NCBI GenBank assembly: GCA_027920525.1
Contig: CP115858.1
Span: 1,860,001 to 1,924,000, forward strand
DNA: 64,000 nucleotides
DNA from: Chryseobacterium daecheongense
GTDB taxonomy: Bacteria > Bacteroidota > Bacteroidia > Flavobacteriales > Weeksellaceae
Direction of reading: 5' to 3'
Position 1 is the stretch's first letter, and each line of letters begins with the position of its first letter. The notes under the pieces are model-generated. The model did no database searches, was not told the origin of the DNA, and saw only the letters and a list, made by a program, of their open reading frames with translations. The position numbers were made by a program, and so were the translations under genes. Shown here piece by piece: positions 16,878 through 26,299 of this stretch.

Positions 16878-17420
16878 ATGAGCGTCAATAAAAATGTCTT
16901 AGAAAAAATGTCAAGCCAGGAGCTTGAAAAATATATAAAACCAGATACTAAGGTTGTGCCTCAAGCTATTCTATATGCATTTGATATATTGGAATCCAGA
17001 GGGAAAGAATTCAGTCCTGAAGAAATTGAACGAAAGAATTCTTTGATCACAACAGAAAAAGCAGAGGTCATTCCCCACTCTAACCATATGAAAGCAGCTA
17101 ACTTAATTTATCTTTCAGCTGCGTTAGGTGTCGGTAATATGATCTGGACCTATGAATCTCTTAGTTCAGGTTCTGCAATATTTACAGCTGTAGTAACAAT
17201 TGCAATCATTTTTGGAATTGGATATTTAGCAGGAAAAGGTACAGAATGGATAAAATATGTCCTTTTGGTTCTTTTAATTTTAGGAATTCTTGCAATCCCA
17301 ATTGTAATAATGAATTTTTTAGCAGATCCTGTTCTTGGAATTATAAATGTTGCTCAAACTATTCTGCAAATATGGGCTGTTGTTTTGTTATTTAAGGTAC
17401 CGAAAACCGTAGAAATATAA
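16878..17420 (+). CDS. Small multi-pass membrane protein of unknown function
   Basis: This 180-aa protein has a soluble ~65-residue N-terminus with a helical segment (MSSQELEKYI, AILYAFDILESRGKEFSPEEI) and four hydrophobic helices (~73-92, 99-117, 123-148, 152-173). The N-terminal part resembles short helical tails in other flavobacterial membrane proteins, but I do not recognise a named family. It stands alone between a divergent protease gene and an alpha/beta hydrolase gene 119 bases downstream. No function is proposed. Confidence 0.68.
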   Translation: MSVNKNVLEKMSSQELEKYIKPDTKVVPQAILYAFDILESRGKEFSPEEIERKNSLITTEKAEVIPHSNHMKAANLIYLSAALGVGNMIWTYESLSSGSAIFTAVVTIAIIFGIGYLAGKGTEWIKYVLLVLLILGILAIPIVIMNFLADPVLGIINVAQTILQIWAVVLLFKVPKTVEI

Positions 17421-17539
17421 TCCTATAAGATTTGGCTGGATTATTTTAAAAGTACAGAGACCTATCTTCTATCTCTTAAGATAAAAGAGGTGTAATAAAT
17501 ACCTGGTATAAAATGTTATATTCGTATAAAATTGAATAC

Positions 17540-18448
17540 ATGAAATTTATTTTCTTTACTCTGCTATTATTCATTAATACTATATCAGCTCAATCCAAAT
17601 CTGAGGATTTTTTTCAGACAAGTGATCATGTACAGATCCATTACAAAGTTTCAGGAAAAGGAGAAGCCTGTATTTATATTCCAGGTGGTCCCGGGCAAGG
17701 ATATCCTTCCTTTGAATTGATGGGCGGAAATCAGCTTGAGAAAAATCTTACTATGGTCTATATGGATCAGAGAGGATCTGGAACATCCGGGAAGTCGGAT
17801 GATTATCATTTGAATAAAATGGTACAGGATATTGAAGAATTAAGACAGCATCTAAAATTAAACAAGGTCTTCTTAATGGCTCATTCTTTTGGAGGAATTA
17901 TTGCCGTAAGCTATGCTAAAAAATATCCTCAAAACGTAAAAGGCATTATTTTAGCCAATGTGACTTTACATTTCTTAAATAATGAATCTGTTAAAGAACA
18001 GATTGAATATGCCAATGAGCTTCTTCATTTGAAAAACCAAAAGATTGCAAAAGACAGTCTTTCTTCTGAACTTTCCAAATTAAGCAAGGCTTTAAGATCC
18101 AAAAGAATGGGATTCAGATTCCTTACGGATGATATTGAAACGATCAAAGAAATGGATAAGGTTGATTCATTACATCCAAGAATCATTGACTTTGGGATGG
18201 CAGTGATTACAAAGCCTAAAGAATTTCCCGAATACTATGCAGATTATGCCCCGATTACAAAAGACATCAAAGTTCCAACATTGATCATTACTGGGAAAAA
18301 GGATAAGGCTGTAGGTACAAAACACTATCAATCCTTTAAGTTCCCTGATAAAGAAATTGTTTCCATTGATGGCGGACACCTGCTGTATTATGAAAAAAAT
18401 CCTGAATTCATTAAGGCCGTCTGGAATTTTGTAGGAAGGAAAAAATAA
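17540..18448 (+). CDS. Exported alpha/beta hydrolase (prolyl-aminopeptidase-like)
   Basis: The 302-aa protein has a signal peptide ending TISAQ (~residue 18) and an alpha/beta hydrolase fold. Visible motifs are PGGPGQG (oxyanion region, as in the proline iminopeptidase family), MDQRGSGTS, the nucleophile elbow MAHSFGG, a late Asp in [10 protein letters not shown] and the catalytic His in DGGHLLYYE. It therefore has a complete Ser-Asp-His triad and likely hydrolyses peptides or esters in the periplasm. The start at 17540 is preferred over an ATG nine codons upstream because it gives a normal signal sequence. No operon partner is evident. Confidence 0.82.
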   Translation: MKFIFFTLLLFINTISAQSKSEDFFQTSDHVQIHYKVSGKGEACIYIPGGPGQGYPSFELMGGNQLEKNLTMVYMDQRGSGTSGKSDDYHLNKMVQDIEELRQHLKLNKVFLMAHSFGGIIAVSYAKKYPQNVKGIILANVTLHFLNNESVKEQIEYANELLHLKNQKIAKDSLSSELSKLSKALRSKRMGFRFLTDDIETIKEMDKVDSLHPRIIDFGMAVITKPKEFPEYYADYAPITKDIKVPTLIITGKKDKAVGTKHYQSFKFPDKEIVSIDGGHLLYYEKNPEFIKAVWNFVGRKK

Positions 18449-18540
18449 TAAATCTGCAAATTGTCAATAAAAATAATTCAAACATAGCTGCTATTGGTAT
18501 TGTATTAGCTGCCTTAATCATACACCATAAATATTAAGCT

Positions 18541-18957
18541 ATGAAAGCATTAAAAAAAATTGACGAAAACACCAATGTTATTACATGGTTTGAAATTCCG
18601 GTCATCAATACGGAAAGGGCGAAAACATTTTATGAAACAATTTTAGATATTAAAATGATCACACGCTCTATTCCGGAAACTCAGGAAGAACTTACCTTCT
18701 TCCCTTATAACCCTGATGTTGTGCAGGCTACCTCGGGTAGAATTACAGGAGTTTTATCAAAATCAGAAAACAATCAGCCTTCGGACAAAGGAACATTAGT
18801 CTACATCAATGCTTATCCGGAAATCCAGGTGGTCTTGGACAAAGTAGAATCGGCTGGTGGCAGGATCGTAAGTCCGGCGATGAAAATGAATGCAGGCTAT
18901 ATTGCTGTAATTAGAGATACGGAAGGCAACCGAATTGGCCTTCACGCTGAAAAATAA
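18541..18957 (+). CDS. VOC-superfamily (glyoxalase/bleomycin-resistance-like) protein
   Basis: The 138-aa protein has the paired beta-alpha-beta-beta-beta modules of the vicinal oxygen chelate superfamily: WFEIPVINTERAKTFYETILDI at the N-terminus and VLDKVESAGGRIVSP...IRDTEGNRIGLH at the C-terminus. The DTEGNRIGLH ending is a typical metal-ligand region. The members are metal-dependent lyases, dioxygenases or antibiotic-binding proteins, and the specific role here is unknown. It is followed directly by a strong terminator. Confidence 0.83.
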   Translation: MKALKKIDENTNVITWFEIPVINTERAKTFYETILDIKMITRSIPETQEELTFFPYNPDVVQATSGRITGVLSKSENNQPSDKGTLVYINAYPEIQVVLDKVESAGGRIVSPAMKMNAGYIAVIRDTEGNRIGLHAEK

Positions 18958-18965
18958 GAGATTAC

Positions 18966-18995
18966 CTAAAAACGCACAAATTGTGCGTTTTTTAT
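18966..18995 (+). terminator. Intrinsic terminator after VOC gene
   Basis: Stem AAAAACGCACA / TGTGCGTTTTT with a 3-base loop and T run, starting 9 bases after the VOC stop codon. Confidence 0.87.
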
Positions 18996-19081
18996 TTCTC
19001 CCTATCCCATAATACTCATAGCAATGTAACATTTGTTCATTTTCAGTGACTTACTGATTATAACCAACAAATAACTATACT

Positions 19082-19810
19082 ATGAAAACAAGGTTTCTTT
19101 CCTGCACAGTTCTCATGATGATATTAGGCAATTCCCTATTTTGTGCACAAGATAAAGTTCAGACTCCTGAAAAGAATGAAGTGATCAATAACTTAATCAA
19201 AAATGAAAAAGAAGCAATGATCTGGTATGCCTTAAAGGATGGGGCTAAAATTGAAATTGCTAAGATAAACACAGAAATTACCCGTAGCAATACCACAGTG
19301 GATGTAAAAACTACCGTAAAAATGGCTGGTAAGCCAGATTGGGTTGATGAAACCATTGCAGAGCTTCCTCAATTAAAACCAATAAAACATACTTCTTTCA
19401 ACACACAAAGGGACATGGCTTTACATTTTGGGAAAACAGTAACCGGATATTATACAGACAAAGCAAGCAATACCAAAACCGAAATTAACGAAAAGGGAGA
19501 GGGAGGATTTTTCGATAGTAACATCTATCCTCAGATCATCCGGTGGTTACCGCTTAAAGATCATTATAAGACTGATATTGCCATTTTTGACTACAATCCG
19601 AAATCAAGCAAGAGGTTAATGAAGGCCCATATTGCAGATACACAAAAAGGAACTTTTCTCAATAAAGAGGTCTGGATGGTGAGTGTGACAGATGATATTT
19701 CTGACAATGCTGTAAAAATGACTTTTTATATTGACACAAAATCCAACCAGGTTTTGAAACAGGAAATTGATGCGGGTGGAAGAAAGATGTTGATCGAAAG
19801 AATTGATTAA
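19082..19810 (+). CDS. Exported protein of unknown function
   Basis: This 242-aa protein has a signal peptide (ends LFCAQ, ~residue 23; the Cys could also be read as a weak lipobox). The mature part looks beta-rich with alternating polar and hydrophobic strands (e.g. KMTFYIDTKSNQVLKQEIDAGGRKMLIERID), reminiscent of the DUF3108-type outer-membrane or periplasmic proteins that carry lipids, but similarity is weak. It is a single gene with its own terminator and is convergent with mdh. Confidence 0.6.
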   Translation: MKTRFLSCTVLMMILGNSLFCAQDKVQTPEKNEVINNLIKNEKEAMIWYALKDGAKIEIAKINTEITRSNTTVDVKTTVKMAGKPDWVDETIAELPQLKPIKHTSFNTQRDMALHFGKTVTGYYTDKASNTKTEINEKGEGGFFDSNIYPQIIRWLPLKDHYKTDIAIFDYNPKSSKRLMKAHIADTQKGTFLNKEVWMVSVTDDISDNAVKMTFYIDTKSNQVLKQEIDAGGRKMLIERID

Positions 19811-19821
19811 AAAGACTACAT

Positions 19822-19851
19822 AAAAAACGCGCCCAAAAGGCGCGTTTTTTA
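19822..19851. terminator. Bidirectional intrinsic terminator between 19082 gene and mdh
   Basis: GC-rich stem ACGCGCC-CAAAA-GGCGCGT flanked by A and T runs on both sides; serves both convergent genes. Confidence 0.9.
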
Positions 19852-19870
19852 TATATAAAGTTTAATGTAA

Positions 19871-20797
19871 TTAAAACTTCAGATCTCCGTTCACTTCTCT
19901 TACCGCTTTAGCAGCCTCAGCAAACTTCAATTGCTCTTCTACAGTAAGTGTTACGTTTACGATCTTTTCAACACCATTTTTACCGATAATAGCAGGAACA
20001 CCTAAGCAGATATCAGTTTGGTTGTATTCCCCTTCAAGCATCAAAGAACAAGGGATCATTTTTTTCTGGTCACATGCAATTGCCTGAACCATTACAGAAA
20101 CAGCCGCACCTGGAGCATACCAAGCTGAAGTTCCTAATAATTTAGTTAATGTAGCTCCACCAACTTTCGTTTCTTCAATTACATATTTTTGTTGATCAGC
20201 ATCAAGGAATTCAGTTACAGGAACTCCGTTTCTTGTCGCTTTGCTAAATAATGGAAGCATTCCTGTATCACTGTGAGCAGCGATTACCATTCCGTCTACA
20301 TCAGAAATAGGGCTTTCCAATGCTTCAGCCAATCTGTATTTAAATCTGGCAGAATCCAGTGCACCCCCCATTCCGATGATCTTATGTTTTGGAAGACCGG
20401 AAGTTTTGTGTACTAAATATGCCATTGTATCCATAGGGTTAGAAACTACAATGATAATTACATCAGGAGAATGCTTTACCAGGTTAGCAGTAACGTCTTT
20501 TACGATTCCTGCATTAATTCCGATCAATTCTTCTCTTGTCATTCCAGGTTTTCTTGGAATCCCTGAAGTGATTACTGCTACATGAGATCCTGCAGTTTTG
20601 CTGTAGTCTCCTGTTGTTCCCGTAATTTTGGTATCAAAACCGTTAAGCGACGCTGTCTGCATCAAATCCATTGCTTTACCTTCAGCAAAACCTTCTTTAA
20701 TGTCTACTAAAACTACCTCTGAACAGAAGTTTTTCATAGCGATGTATTCTGCACAGCTTGCTCCTACAGCGCCTGCACCTACTACAGTTACTTTCAT
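19871..20797 (-). CDS. mdh: Malate dehydrogenase
   Basis: This 308-aa LDH-like MDH has the NAD Rossmann motif GAGAVGASCAEYIA (~7-20), a following acidic VDI, substrate arginine in IPRKPGM (~81-87) and SNPMDTMAYL (~118-127), and the catalytic His in IAAHSDTGML (~172-181). It oxidises malate to oxaloacetate with NAD+ in the TCA cycle. The GAGAVG and prokaryotic LDH-like features place it in the ~310-aa bacterial/LDH-like group. It is monocistronic, with a candidate TAAATTTG -7 element at 20852-20859. Confidence 0.95.
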   Translation of the reverse strand: MKVTVVGAGAVGASCAEYIAMKNFCSEVVLVDIKEGFAEGKAMDLMQTASLNGFDTKITGTTGDYSKTAGSHVAVITSGIPRKPGMTREELIGINAGIVKDVTANLVKHSPDVIIIVVSNPMDTMAYLVHKTSGLPKHKIIGMGGALDSARFKYRLAEALESPISDVDGMVIAAHSDTGMLPLFSKATRNGVPVTEFLDADQQKYVIEETKVGGATLTKLLGTSAWYAPGAAVSVMVQAIACDQKKMIPCSLMLEGEYNQTDICLGVPAIIGKNGVEKIVNVTLTVEEQLKFAEAAKAVREVNGDLKF

Positions 20798-20851
20798 AAT
20801 GTATACTTTTTAAAATTATTTATTTTTAGTTCAGTCTAAAAATTTGACTCC

Positions 20852-20859
20852 CAAATTTA
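20852..20859 (-). promoter_or_regulatory. mdh: Candidate -7 element of mdh
   Basis: TAAATTTG on the minus strand, an exact TAnnTTTG match, 54 bases before the mdh start. No clear -33 element. Confidence 0.35.
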
Positions 20860-20936
20860 ACAATTCCTGAAAAATTGAGCAATCTTTCAGGAAGTTAATT
20901 ATCTGCAAAGGATATATTTGGATTTCAGACCGGAAA

Positions 20937-21488
20937 TTAATTTACGTTCAGTAAAAAAGTGTATAATTTTTTGGCTCCCGATAATACCTCGTTGTAGTTC
21001 TCTTCAGAAACTTCAGTATCCAGAACCTCTTTAAAGTTTTTCCACATGGGTCCCGTGTTCTCCTGATAACAACCGAAGAAATTGAAAGTTACCTCATCAA
21101 AACCCTCCGTTTTAGAAAGTTGTTTCGCAATAACATTTCCTCCTAATGTAGAACCTTCAATTACATACATCATTCCCAATGCCTCATGCTCATTATTTAC
21201 CTCAAGCCTTTGGGATGTCTTTTGGTTTTCCAAAGCAAGACTTTCCAGATCTTTTTCGATAAGGGGAAGTTTTACTCTCTGTTCCAATTGAAGTTTATCC
21301 CCAAACTTGTCATGAAGGCTGTTGAAAATTTTATCTTCAGAATGCAAAAGCATCAGGTAATTCGTATGAATGATTTTTTTATAATCTTCTAAAGTAAAGG
21401 TCTTATTAAAAATCTTTTCAGAGTTAAAAAGTTTCTCAGCAGCATCGTGATATTCAGCTGTATTTTGTTTAAGATATTCAGATACCAT
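20937..21488 (-). CDS. bphO: Biliverdin-producing heme oxygenase
   Basis: The 183-aa protein matches bacterial heme oxygenases of the BphO group: the proximal heme ligand is likely H14 in AEYHDAAEKLF, and the distal-helix glycine-rich segment is MYVIEGSTLGGNVIA (~107-121). It opens heme to biliverdin, CO and iron. It starts 26 bases after the bacteriophytochrome stop on the same strand, so its main role is probably to supply biliverdin chromophore to that photoreceptor. C-terminal part ends normally with no truncation. Confidence 0.88.
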   Translation of the reverse strand: MVSEYLKQNTAEYHDAAEKLFNSEKIFNKTFTLEDYKKIIHTNYLMLLHSEDKIFNSLHDKFGDKLQLEQRVKLPLIEKDLESLALENQKTSQRLEVNNEHEALGMMYVIEGSTLGGNVIAKQLSKTEGFDEVTFNFFGCYQENTGPMWKNFKEVLDTEVSEENYNEVLSGAKKLYTFLLNVN

Positions 21489-21514
21489 AATATGGATTTA
21501 AAAGTTCCTCAAAT

Positions 21515-23704
21515 TTAGGGCTTTTTAAACGTTAAAATGAAAGAAGTACCCTCTTTATCACTTTTATAATCCACATTCCCTCCTATTCTCTTCATAATCC
21601 TATGAACAATAGACAGCCCGATGCCATTCCCTTTAAACTTCTTGGCATTATCCATCCTGTTGAAAATCTTAAACATTTTATGCTTTTCCTCTTCAGGAAT
21701 TCCGATTCCATTGTCTGAAATTTTATAAACAACCGTTTCTCCCACTTCCTGCCCTTCGATTTTTACTGTCGGTTGCTCCTGATGAGAGGAATATTTTACG
21801 GCATTATTAATGATATTTAAAAATACCTGGTGCAACATGGTTTTATCTGCCAGGACCTCGGGAGCTTCCTTGATGATAATCTCTGTTTTCGGGCTATCAA
21901 AAGTGATTCTGGCATTTTCAGAAATTTTTTCGATTGTCTGATGAGGCTGCAGGCTTTCCAGTTCAATTTCACTGTGCTTTGCACGACTCAGTTGAAGGAC
22001 ATCATGCATCATCTCTGCCATATTATCAATTTCTTCGATAATAGACTTTAGCTTGTTTTTTTCCTTTTCGGACTTGTCAAAATTAGAAAGAAGCATCTGG
22101 GCATTAAGCTTCATTACGGTAAGTGGTGTTCCCAGGTCATGAGAGATGGTATAAGAAAAACTGTCCAGCTCTTCATTTACCTTTTTAAGCTGGTCATTCA
22201 GCTGTTTTATGGTGTTATATTGCTTGTGGGATGTTTCTAAAATTACATCACGGACCACCTGTACTCCGCTTATGTTTCTGGAACTCCATCGTTTGGAATT
22301 ACCTTTAATGTTTTCCTTAAATACTTCAAAAGATTTTCTTGGAGAAACGATCTGCTTTTCCTCCCCGTTTTGAACGAAAACATCAACCTTCTTTTCAGGA
22401 TTTCCGGCCCAATCTATATGTTCGTCAAATTCCCGGCGGAACCAGATCAACATTTCATTCTTAACCCGGTCTATGAAGTATATGATAATCCCTGCACTAT
22501 CTTTGTCGAGTTCCAGATCATTACCGTACTCTTTCAGGAAACTGCGGTTAATGTAAATACTTTCATCTGTGTTTTCGTAAGCCCAGTTTACTATTTTCTG
22601 AATAACTGCGTGGGCTGGAGTAATTCCTGTTTTTACAATATTGTCATCCGAAATAATTGCCAGACCATCTGCTTCCGCAATATTCATAATTTCTTTCCTG
22701 TTCTGAACCAGAGAGTCGAATAAAGAATTTTGTTTCAGAAACTCTGTTTTCAGAAATGCAGATTTTTCATTCAGATCCAGGCGATACTTCAGTTCTCTTT
22801 TGGTTTTAAAAGACGAATAGGCATTAGATGCCAATGCTGTAAAAATCCCTGCCTGAACGCGGTCTTCCAGATCTATATGTTTAGGTTCGGTATTCTGACA
22901 GGTTACCAATCCCCATAGCTTATCATCGATAATGATGGAAACACTAAAACTTGAAGAAGCTCCGGAGTTTTTGATATACTGCCCATGAATAGGCGACATT
23001 CCACGTGACGCAGCGAATGTAAGATCTATATTTTGTTGTATTTTGCTTAAAATAGGAACAGTTTCAGAATATACATTACTGAAAATCCTCTTTCTTTTTT
23101 TAAGATACAGTTCCCTGGCCTGTCTTGGGATATCCGTTTCAGGATAATGCAATCCGAGATAACTATGTGTACCGTTACTTCTTTTTTCAGCAATCACCTT
23201 TCCCGAACCATCGGTCATAAACTTATACACCATCATTCTGTCATAATTCACAATTTTAGAAAGTGTGTTTAAGAGCTGATCCCAGATTTCCTGAGCATTG
23301 TCTATAATATAAAAGTTATCGTACTTATTGGATATCCGCTTATTGGGATTTTCAATAACCTTCTCAAACTCTAAAAAGATGCGGCCGCTATTTCGGAAAA
23401 CAGAAAAATGATATTCCGTTCCGTGGATGAATATTTTATCGAAATAAGTCTCATTTTCTCGTCTTGTAAACGTATTCAGTGAATTATAAATCTCTGATTC
23501 TATAATACTTTGGAAGCTTTCCGGAAAATCACTGATCTTTTTATCGAAAAGGATGTTTACATCTTCGATAGCAAATATATCCCTTATATTTTCACTGAAA
23601 AAAGTAATGAAGTGAGATTCTGCATCAATGCCAATCAGGTATCCAAAACTTTGTACATACCCCGGAATATGGATGGGTTCTTCGTGACATTCTACAAAAT
23701 TCAT
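21515..23704 (-). CDS. bphP: Bacteriophytochrome histidine kinase (PAS-GAF-PHY-HisKA-HATPase)
   Basis: The 729-aa protein has the complete bacteriophytochrome layout. Cys6 in NFVECHEEPIHIPG is the biliverdin-attaching cysteine followed by the PAS domain; the GAF domain (~140-310) has YPETDIPRQARELY, the chromophore-pocket motif; the PHY domain (~320-490) has the tongue PRKSFE. It ends with a kinase core: H-box SYTISHDLGTPLTVMKLN (~525), N-box NIINNAVKYS and G-boxes SDNGIGIPEEEKHKMFKIF and GNGIGLSIV. It should switch kinase activity with red/far-red light. No response regulator is encoded next to it. It heads an operon with the heme oxygenase. Confidence 0.95.
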   Translation of the reverse strand: MNFVECHEEPIHIPGYVQSFGYLIGIDAESHFITFFSENIRDIFAIEDVNILFDKKISDFPESFQSIIESEIYNSLNTFTRRENETYFDKIFIHGTEYHFSVFRNSGRIFLEFEKVIENPNKRISNKYDNFYIIDNAQEIWDQLLNTLSKIVNYDRMMVYKFMTDGSGKVIAEKRSNGTHSYLGLHYPETDIPRQARELYLKKRKRIFSNVYSETVPILSKIQQNIDLTFAASRGMSPIHGQYIKNSGASSSFSVSIIIDDKLWGLVTCQNTEPKHIDLEDRVQAGIFTALASNAYSSFKTKRELKYRLDLNEKSAFLKTEFLKQNSLFDSLVQNRKEIMNIAEADGLAIISDDNIVKTGITPAHAVIQKIVNWAYENTDESIYINRSFLKEYGNDLELDKDSAGIIIYFIDRVKNEMLIWFRREFDEHIDWAGNPEKKVDVFVQNGEEKQIVSPRKSFEVFKENIKGNSKRWSSRNISGVQVVRDVILETSHKQYNTIKQLNDQLKKVNEELDSFSYTISHDLGTPLTVMKLNAQMLLSNFDKSEKEKNKLKSIIEEIDNMAEMMHDVLQLSRAKHSEIELESLQPHQTIEKISENARITFDSPKTEIIIKEAPEVLADKTMLHQVFLNIINNAVKYSSHQEQPTVKIEGQEVGETVVYKISDNGIGIPEEEKHKMFKIFNRMDNAKKFKGNGIGLSIVHRIMKRIGGNVDYKSDKEGTSFILTFKKP

Positions 23705-24040
23705 AGTATTCTAAAATCAATCAAATATAACGATTTTTTTGATGAAATATTACTTTGTGGTATCTAAACCTTTTATAAATTCAACTATTTAAATAACAGC
23801 ACATTAGAATACAATCCATTGTTATTAATATAATAAATTTTGTTAAGAAAATCACAATTTTTTTCATAAAATTAAAGGAAAATGATTATTAACATCAAAC
23901 TAATATTAAATTAAAATAATTCTAATAATTAAGTAAAATTCACTAGTTTTATATCACCAAAACATGAAAACATAAATAAATAATCAAATATTTTTAAAAG
24001 AAATATATTATTTATTTACCTAACACTCAAATACATCAGT
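23705..24040. other. AT-rich divergent gap
   Basis: This 336-base, very AT-rich region holds the divergent promoters for bphP and the 24041 operon. No ORF of useful length, hairpin or RNA gene was recognised. Confidence 0.5.
23722..23729 (-). promoter_or_regulatory. Candidate -7 element of bphP-bphO
   Basis: TATATTTG on the minus strand, exact TAnnTTTG match, 17 bases before the bphP start codon. A recognisable -33 element is lacking. Confidence 0.42.
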
Positions 24041-25087
24041 ATGAAAAAATTATTTATAATCCCTCTTATTTCCTTTTTTCTACCTGGACTCATTAATTAT
24101 TCCGAAGCTTGTACAAGAGTCGTTTATAAAGGTCCTGATAACACAGTTATCACTGCCCGGTCTATGGACTGGCGTGATGAAATTGCAGTAAATTTATGGG
24201 TGCTCCCGCGAGGAATACAACGTGACGGCGAAGTTGGTGCAAAATCCGTTAAATGGACCTCTAAATATGGCAGCCTTATCAGCACAGCATGGGATATTGC
24301 AACCGCTGACGGAATGAACGAAAAAGGACTTGTTGCCAATGTACTATGGCTGGGTGAAAGCCAATATCCGAAATTTAATCCCAAGGGACGCGAGAAAGGC
24401 ATTTCCATTTCGATGTGGGCTCAATATTTCCTCGATAATTTTGAAAATGTAAAAGAGGCTGTCGATTATATGAAAAAAGAACCGTTCGTTGTTGTAAGTG
24501 ATTATATCCCGGGAACTGAACGATTTACTACTCTTCATTTATCTTTATCAGATGCTTCCGGGGATAATGCTGTTTTAGAATACATCGACGGAAAACTGGT
24601 TATCCATCACGATCCGTCTTACACTGTAATGACAAACTCCCCTGTTTTTGATCAGCAACTCGCTTTAAATAATTACTGGAAAGGAATCCCGGGCACTATT
24701 ATGCTTCCCGGAACCAATCGTGCAGCAGACCGTTTTGTAAGAGCTTCTTATTATATCGATGCGATTCCTAAAACTTCTGATACCCGCTCTGCGGTAGCAA
24801 GTGTTTTCAGTGTGATCAGAAATTGTTCGGTACCATACGGTATAAGTTCAGAAACAGAACCTAATATCTCTTCAACAAGATGGCGTTCTGTCTCCGACCA
24901 TAAAAATCTGGTTTACTACTTCGAAACCGTATTCACTCCCAATACCTTTTGGGTAGATCTTAAAGAATTTGATTTCAGCCCCAAAGGAAAAATATTAAAA
25001 TTAAACCTTGATAATTTTAAAACCTACAACGGAAAAACCAATAAAGACTTTGTAGAAAGCAAGCCTTTTAAATTCCTGGGACTGTAG
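24041..25087 (+). CDS. Exported Ntn-type linear amide C-N hydrolase (choloylglycine hydrolase/penicillin V acylase family)
   Basis: This 348-aa protein has a signal peptide ending SEA, so signal cleavage would expose Cys24 (CTRVVY) as the N-terminal nucleophile. R26, D43 in ARSMDW, and the TNSPVFDQQ segment (Asn ligand) match the choloylglycine hydrolase fold. These enzymes cleave amide bonds in bile salts, penicillin V or acyl-homoserine lactones; the substrate here is unknown. It is first in a tight run with a porin, DASS transporter and sdhCAB, so its product may be a carboxylate taken up and oxidised. Confidence 0.85.
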   Translation: MKKLFIIPLISFFLPGLINYSEACTRVVYKGPDNTVITARSMDWRDEIAVNLWVLPRGIQRDGEVGAKSVKWTSKYGSLISTAWDIATADGMNEKGLVANVLWLGESQYPKFNPKGREKGISISMWAQYFLDNFENVKEAVDYMKKEPFVVVSDYIPGTERFTTLHLSLSDASGDNAVLEYIDGKLVIHHDPSYTVMTNSPVFDQQLALNNYWKGIPGTIMLPGTNRAADRFVRASYYIDAIPKTSDTRSAVASVFSVIRNCSVPYGISSETEPNISSTRWRSVSDHKNLVYYFETVFTPNTFWVDLKEFDFSPKGKILKLNLDNFKTYNGKTNKDFVESKPFKFLGL

Positions 25088-25122
25088 ATCCTTTTCAATC
25101 TTTAAACTCAATATAAAGCACT

Positions 25123-26280
25123 ATGACCTTTTTTTCACTAAAAAAAAGAATGCAATTACTTTGCCTGATTGTCTTCTCGATATCAGTAAGCGGGCAGGTG
25201 AAAGACTCTGCACAGACCCAACCGGAAGAAGATAATGTAAAATATCCTCAGCTACAGATTAAAGGACTTTTTCAGGCGAGATATCTTGTTGGTATGACCA
25301 AAGATGTCGATGTAAACGGACTTCATCATGAAGACGGATCCGGAACTGATAATAATTTCATGCTCAAATACATGAGGGTACAGGTAAGAGCACAGATCAG
25401 CAAACGCACTGAAGTGGTCGTATTGGCTAATCTGGCAGATTTCAAAAATGATCCTAAAAGCAGGGTTCTTGAAAATGCTTATTTGAAATACACTTTCAAT
25501 CCTAAACTTGCCATCACTGTCGGGCAATTCCGTCCGTGGTTCGGGATTGAAGAAACCTACCCTATAGACATCATCAAGTCTTTGGACTGGTCCAATCAGT
25601 ATACCGAATTCGGAAAATTGGGATGGACAAGTTTCCAGATAGGGATGTCTGCTACCGGGCAGCTTGAGCTGGGAGAAATACCTTTCCAATATGCGGTTTC
25701 TGTAGTTAATGGTAATGGAAAGAATCAGGTTAATGATAACGACAACGGAAAACAATATTCAACCCGCCTGGTATTCGGGCTTTTAAAAAAATACAATTTT
25801 AACGTTGGTTTAAATGGAGGCATAGGTGAAGTCTTTGGTAAAAAGGTTTACGCCCTTGGAGTTGACCTCAGCTCATTGGTTACTTTTGATCCTAAATGGA
25901 GCCTCGATATGCAGTTGGAGGCGAAACAGGCAACAAATCATGTTTTGTATAATTCAATAACACCCGAACAAAGGCCCGACAATCCGGACAATTATCTGAT
26001 TCGTGGCATTTATTTTTTACCAAACTTAAGATATGAAATCAACCATAGAAACCTCAGCGCCTTCGAATTATCCTGCCGGTATGAATACCTGGACACCAAT
26101 TTCAGGATGAACTCCAATCCCCGGCAAACGATCACTCCGATGTTTGGTTTAGAGTTTCTTAAAAACTATGGCGCAAGAATTCAATTGGGTGTACAGTTCG
26201 ACAGATATAAAAAACAGATTGAAAATACCTCACAATACAATAATAATCTATTCATCGTTCAGGTGCAAAGTAGATTTTAA
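25123..26280 (+). CDS. Outer-membrane porin (phosphate-selective porin O/P-like)
   Basis: The 385-aa protein has a signal peptide (SVSGQ, ~residue 25; a second start codon at 25150 is possible) followed by amphipathic beta strands and a terminal aromatic strand ending VQVQSRF, as in outer-membrane barrels. Motifs such as QLQIKGLFQARY, YMRVQVRAQI and TVGQFRPWFGIEETYP match Bacteroidetes porins of the O/P family. It is 35 bases after the amidase gene and 19 before the DASS transporter, so it probably lets the operon substrate cross the outer membrane. Confidence 0.82.
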   Translation: MTFFSLKKRMQLLCLIVFSISVSGQVKDSAQTQPEEDNVKYPQLQIKGLFQARYLVGMTKDVDVNGLHHEDGSGTDNNFMLKYMRVQVRAQISKRTEVVVLANLADFKNDPKSRVLENAYLKYTFNPKLAITVGQFRPWFGIEETYPIDIIKSLDWSNQYTEFGKLGWTSFQIGMSATGQLELGEIPFQYAVSVVNGNGKNQVNDNDNGKQYSTRLVFGLLKKYNFNVGLNGGIGEVFGKKVYALGVDLSSLVTFDPKWSLDMQLEAKQATNHVLYNSITPEQRPDNPDNYLIRGIYFLPNLRYEINHRNLSAFELSCRYEYLDTNFRMNSNPRQTITPMFGLEFLKNYGARIQLGVQFDRYKKQIENTSQYNNNLFIVQVQSRF

Positions 26281-26299
26281 TCATTAACACATTACTACT

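Noticed and set aside
17456..17495. Inverted repeat after the 16878 membrane protein gene
   Set aside because: The arms are AT-rich and imperfect, with no following T run, so a terminator call is not supported.
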